Below the pieces are notes generated by a model. That model did not search any database, was not told where the DNA came from, and was given only the letters and a program-made list of their open reading frames with translations. This document shows positions 61,359-64,000 of a stretch of 64,000 nucleotides of DNA, in pieces. Both the position numbers and the translations under genes were made by a program. Where the stretch lies: contig NZ_JAQEVU010000004.1 of assembly GCF_027694345.1 (NCBI RefSeq), positions 124,001 to 188,000 on the forward strand. The letters are read 5' to 3'. Numbering within the stretch: position 1 is the stretch's first letter; each line of letters begins with the position of its first letter. This DNA comes from Varibaculum timonense_A (GTDB lineage: Bacteria; Actinomycetota; Actinomycetes; Actinomycetales; Actinomycetaceae).

Positions 61359-61761
61359 TATCGTCCGCCTTGAAGTCTAGGCAGATAGAGTTAATGCAAT
61401 AGCGCTGCCCCCCAGGCATATCGGGAGCGTCCTCGAACACGTGCCCCAGGTGGCTTTCACAGTTAGCGCAACGCACCTCGGTTCTAATCATCCCATGCGA
61501 AGAATCTTGGTGATAGGTGACTGCTGCGTCCTCGGGCTGGAAAAATGCGGGCCAACCACAATGAGAATCAAACTTGGTGGTGGAGCTAAAGAGCTGTGCC
61601 CCGCAGGCTCGGCAACGATAAATTCCTACCCGATTCTCATGGAGATACTCTCCGGTTCCGGGACGCTCAGTACCGGCTTGCCGCAAAACGTGGTATTCGT
61701 TTGCGTCTAGACGCTGACGCCAATCGGCCTCGCTCGCGGTGTGAGGATCAAAGTTACTCAT
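61339..61761 (-). CDS. msrB: Peptide-methionine (R)-S-oxide reductase
   Basis: Repairs oxidised methionine, R epimer. 140 residues. Zn ligands in CRACG and CANCESHLGH, substrate strand HCGWPAF, and the catalytic Cys in QRYCINS near the end. The frame is open upstream to 61842, but ATG 61761 gives the normal family N-terminus (FDPHTASEADWRQRL) and lies seven bases after the MscS stop, with a GAAAGG motif upstream. Middle gene of an MscS-msrB-nuclease operon. Confidence 0.95.
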   Translation of the reverse strand: MSNFDPHTASEADWRQRLDANEYHVLRQAGTERPGTGEYLHENRVGIYRCRACGAQLFSSTTKFDSHCGWPAFFQPEDAAVTYHQDSSHGMIRTEVRCANCESHLGHVFEDAPDMPGGQRYCINSICLDFKADDNADYQR

Positions 61762-61768
61762 TGGAATC

Positions 61769-62953
61769 TTAACCTTTCTGTGGATTGTTTTCACCAGCCA
61801 ACTTACGTGCCAGGCGGTGTACTTCTTCATCGGAACGCTCACGGCTCAGGTAACGAACCTCTTGCGGTTGAATTCGGCGGGAAACTAGCGCCCAGGGGAC
61901 TTCTTTCACTAACCATTGAATTAATTGTTCTCGCAGGTAACAGCGAAGTATCCAAAGGTTAGAGCTGTCGGCAGCGGACACAGAAATCCGGACTGTCTGG
62001 CAATCGGGGCTCATATCAGAGACTTCGACGCTAGCGCTGCGACCATCCCAAAGTTCGGTGCCGGAAAGCAATAAATCAACTTGAGCGCGAATCGAATCGA
62101 TAGGCGCTGAATAATCCAATTGCAGTTCCACTATCCCTAACTGCTGACTATGCTTGCGTGTCCAATTCTCAAATTTCTGTTGGGTGAAATGCGTAGAGGG
62201 AACAATCATTCGCCGCTCATCATAGAGGCTCAACACCACGTAGGTAAGCGTAATTTCCTCTACTGTCCCCAGTTCTTTAGTGCCGTCTAACCCCGGAACC
62301 TGAACTTTGTCTCCTACCCGCAGAGCATCCGATAGGGCGAGCTGTAAACCAGCAAACACGTTAGCCAAAGTAGATTGAGCAGCCAAGGTAGCCACAATCG
62401 AGGCGACACCGGCAGAAGCTAACATAGAGCTCATTGCCACCTGAGCTGAGGGGAAAGTCAAAATAGCGCTAGCAATTCCCACTACCACTACAACTGCTTG
62501 TAAAACCCGGCGAATAACTTGCGCCTGAGTAAGCATCTTAGAGCGGTTGCGAGAAGGCTTATCTTGGTTAGCTTTGACCGCCACGTCCTCTATCAGATAG
62601 CAGATGCGCGTAGTGAGGAACGTTAATACCAAAATAACCGCTATCAGCAGTCCATGGCTAAACCGCCCAATGCCAGTCGAACTCTCGATATTTAGACCCG
62701 AGGTAGTGTATTTCCAGCCCAAATAGGCACCGAGGATAATCATCGTCAGGTAAAAGGCGCGGGTGGCGCGGTCGAGAATCAGTTTAGTGAGTGGCTCGCG
62801 CCTGGCGAGTAGTTTCAAAATTGCGGTAGTGATTAGCGCCAAGATAATCCCGGCGACTACCCCTATCCCCATACCGGCCAGACTCGTTAGCCAGTCGAAT
62901 ACTTGCTCGACAGTTTCGTCAGACGGGGAAGCCTCCCAAGGGTGCAGCTGCAT
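61769..62953 (-). CDS. MscS-family mechanosensitive ion channel
   Basis: 394 residues. One N-terminal helix (MGIGVVAGIILALITTAILK), two more, then the pore helix with small residues (SMLASAGVASIVATLAAQST) and the beta domain (GDKVQVPGLDGTKELGTVEE ITLTYVVL region). A cytoplasmic domain of about 150 residues completes the fold. A hypo-osmotic safety valve is the expected role. ATG 62953 follows AGAGGT. First gene of the operon with msrB. Confidence 0.88.
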   Translation of the reverse strand: MQLHPWEASPSDETVEQVFDWLTSLAGMGIGVVAGIILALITTAILKLLARREPLTKLILDRATRAFYLTMIILGAYLGWKYTTSGLNIESSTGIGRFSHGLLIAVILVLTFLTTRICYLIEDVAVKANQDKPSRNRSKMLTQAQVIRRVLQAVVVVVGIASAILTFPSAQVAMSSMLASAGVASIVATLAAQSTLANVFAGLQLALSDALRVGDKVQVPGLDGTKELGTVEEITLTYVVLSLYDERRMIVPSTHFTQQKFENWTRKHSQQLGIVELQLDYSAPIDSIRAQVDLLLSGTELWDGRSASVEVSDMSPDCQTVRISVSAADSSNLWILRCYLREQLIQWLVKEVPWALVSRRIQPQEVRYLSRERSDEEVHRLARKLAGENNPQKG

Positions 62954-63118
62954 ACCTCTAGATTACGGTTTGCAGCCAAAAAATGCAGTTCTTAAAGAGT
63001 AAAATAGAGGGTAGGTCGCAGTTGTGAGAGGCTTCATAGGAAATCGCTTTGCCTTTGCTTGCCTTTGCCCGGTAAAGTTATTCAAGTCTGAGCCGAGGTC
63101 TTTGGACCAGGCCGCGAG

Positions 63119-63191
63119 GCCCCCATCGTCTAGAGGCCTAGGACACCGCCCTTTCACGGCGGCGGCACGGGTTCGAATCCCGTTGGGGGTA
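63119..63191 (+). tRNA. tRNA-Glu (TTC)
   Basis: 73 bases folding as a cloverleaf: acceptor GCCCCCA with TGGGGGT (one G-U), anticodon stem CCGCC/GGCGG with loop CTTTCAC (anticodon TTC), T-arm GGGTTCGAATCCC. CCA is not encoded. It supplies the substrate of HemA elsewhere in this window. Confidence 0.97.
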
Positions 63192-63225
63192 CGATCTGCC
63201 GGAAGGTGGAAACATAAAAGAATAT

Positions 63226-63299
63226 GGCCCAGTGGCGCAGTTGGTTAGCGCGCCGCCCTGTCACGGCGGAGGTCGCGGGTTCAAGTCCCGTCTGGGTCG
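63226..63299 (+). tRNA. tRNA-Asp (GTC)
   Basis: 74 bases: acceptor GGCCCAG with CTGGGTC (one G-U), discriminator G, anticodon loop CTGTCAC (GTC), T-arm with GGTTCAAGTCC. CCA is not encoded. Confidence 0.97.
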
Positions 63300-63317
63300 C
63301 AGGTCTTATCGACCCTA

Positions 63318-63393
63318 GGCTCTGTAGCTCAGTTGGGAGAGCGTTCGACTGAAAATCGAAAGGTCACCGGATCGATGCCGGTCGGAGCCACCA
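63318..63393 (+). tRNA. tRNA-Phe (GAA), atypical T-loop, CCA encoded
   Basis: 76 bases including encoded CCA: acceptor GGCTCTG with CGGAGCC, anticodon loop CTGAAAA (GAA), T-stem ACCGG/CCGGT with loop ATCGATG. Normal T-loops begin TTC, so position 54 is A here and the usual T54-A58 pair is lost. Confidence 0.93.
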
Positions 63394-63397
63394 CGTC

Positions 63398-64000
63398 TTA
63401 GCTAGCTTTATTTTCGGAAGCAAAATGATCCCATCCGCTCTGATAGCTGCTTTTCCCATCCACTAATAGGAACGCTCCACCATGTTGGCTACCAATGTCG
63501 CCGTTGTTCGCACAAAAGCTAGTATCGTCGATATCTACGGATTCAAATCCGTTGGTACTGCCTAGAGACTTTCCAGTTCCGGGCAAGGCTACCACCTCGC
63601 CAATAGGGATAAAACCAGGAACTGAAAAACCGGGAGGAGCACTGCACAGCAACCCGTGATCTTCGCCGCCTCCCAGTACCCAATCCCAGCTATCCCTATT
63701 AAGAACCTGAGCCAGTCCCGCCAGTCGCTGCGCATATTTAGCTAGCTTAGCGGTCTGCAAATTGATAACCACCCCGGAAGCAGCAGCGATTTTAGCGCCG
63801 TCACGGCTGAGACCATCGGAAATGTCCATAAGGGCGTGTGCTCCGCTAGCAGCTAACTGGGCAGCTAGACAGGCGGGAATTACCGGAACCTGGTAGCGGG
63901 AAATAACTTCTTGCGCGAGTTGGACTAACTCCTCAGGGAGGGCGGATTTAACCGAATCCGGGTTTCCAAAGCGTTCCAGCAAGGCTAATCCGGCGGCAGA
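63398..64000 (-). CDS. thiL: Thiamine-monophosphate kinase, 3' part (runs off window)
   Basis: Phosphorylates thiamine monophosphate to thiamine diphosphate. The visible ~200 residues are the C-terminal two-thirds: SAAGLALLERFGNPD at the window edge, the conserved HALMDISDGLSRDGAKIA with metal-binding Asp, and VLGGGEDHGLL. The frame is open to base 64000, so the gene begins beyond the window; the TTG at 63982 is internal. The stop lies only four bases from the tRNA-Phe CCA end, convergent to it. Confidence 0.92.
   Translation of the reverse strand, partial: SAAGLALLERFGNPDSVKSALPEELVQLAQEVISRYQVPVIPACLAAQLAASGAHALMDISDGLSRDGAKIAAASGVVINLQTAKLAKYAQRLAGLAQVLNRDSWDWVLGGGEDHGLLCSAPPGFSVPGFIPIGEVVALPGTGKSLGSTNGFESVDIDDTSFCANNGDIGSQHGGAFLLVDGKSSYQSGWDHFASENKAS

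Noticed and set aside
1..64000. CRISPR array, rRNA operon or insertion sequence
   Set aside because: No regularly spaced repeat array, no 16S/23S/5S signature stretches and no transposase were seen.

Overview
The window looks like a chromosomal segment of a moderate-GC actinomycete. The evidence is a GlxR-type Crp regulator, a GTP-type PEP carboxykinase, a ClpC with actinobacterial neighbours, a Tad/CpaE-type ATPase set, and a coproporphyrin-dependent haem pathway (HemQ, HemH, HemY). Base composition by eye is close to 50-55% GC, lower than Actinomyces or Streptomyces. I would guess Varibaculum, Mobiluncus or another Actinomycetaceae; this is inference only. A run of 10 N at 6155-6164 marks an assembly join.

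Layout: 1-20.8 kb is mostly housekeeping: clpC, a small XRE regulator, a HAD-like protein followed by a 768-residue Pro/Ala-rich protein, pckG, a lipoprotein, a cpaE-tadA-tadB-tadC operon with no pilin gene, brnQ, cysS-rlmB, purA and a membrane protein. 20.8-30.2 kb holds glxR and the haem genes: hemA-hemH-hemQ on the minus strand, and hemE, a hemY-hemC gene fusion and hemD on the plus strand. 30.3-39.5 kb carries a membrane-anchored protein, glnA, two small exported or membrane proteins, a NarL-type response regulator facing a six-helix histidine kinase, hemB, a RecB-like nuclease and a DUF4870 protein. 39.6-42.9 kb is an FtsX-type ABC transporter with two permeases and one ATPase, in an arrangement reminiscent of haem-tolerance exporters.

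42.9-58.7 kb is accessory DNA: a Dam-type methyltransferase with a restriction enzyme, two degraded KilA-N genes, and an island of about 10.4 kb flanked by 371-bp direct repeats of the 3' end of a cation-efflux (CDF) gene. The intact CDF gene is the right-hand copy.

The island is the most interesting part of the window. A DtxR/IdeR-like iron box (17 of 19 consensus bases) sits between two divergent operons. Leftward run an unannotated 34-codon peptide gene with a perfect Shine-Dalgarno, a 736-residue protein with an N-terminal leader-binding (ocin-ThiF-like) part and a C-terminal YcaO cyclodehydratase ending in PFPMP, and two ABC half-transporters. Rightward run a cytosolic prolyl-oligopeptidase-like hydrolase and a complete FecCD-type siderophore importer. 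The peptide has an acidic leader, a proline at residue 20 and the tail HCHHGATQQSFAWR. I infer an iron-regulated, ribosomally made azoline peptide that serves as a metallophore: modified by YcaO, possibly trimmed after Pro20 by the S9 hydrolase, exported by the ABC pair and re-imported by the FecCD system. I do not know of a described system of this kind.

58.8-64 kb returns to core genes: purC, an intergenic cluster of DnaA boxes, a GlsB/YeaQ-type membrane protein, an endonuclease/exonuclease/phosphatase-fold protein, msrB, an MscS-type channel, tRNA-Glu, tRNA-Asp, tRNA-Phe, and the 3' part of thiL running off the window end.
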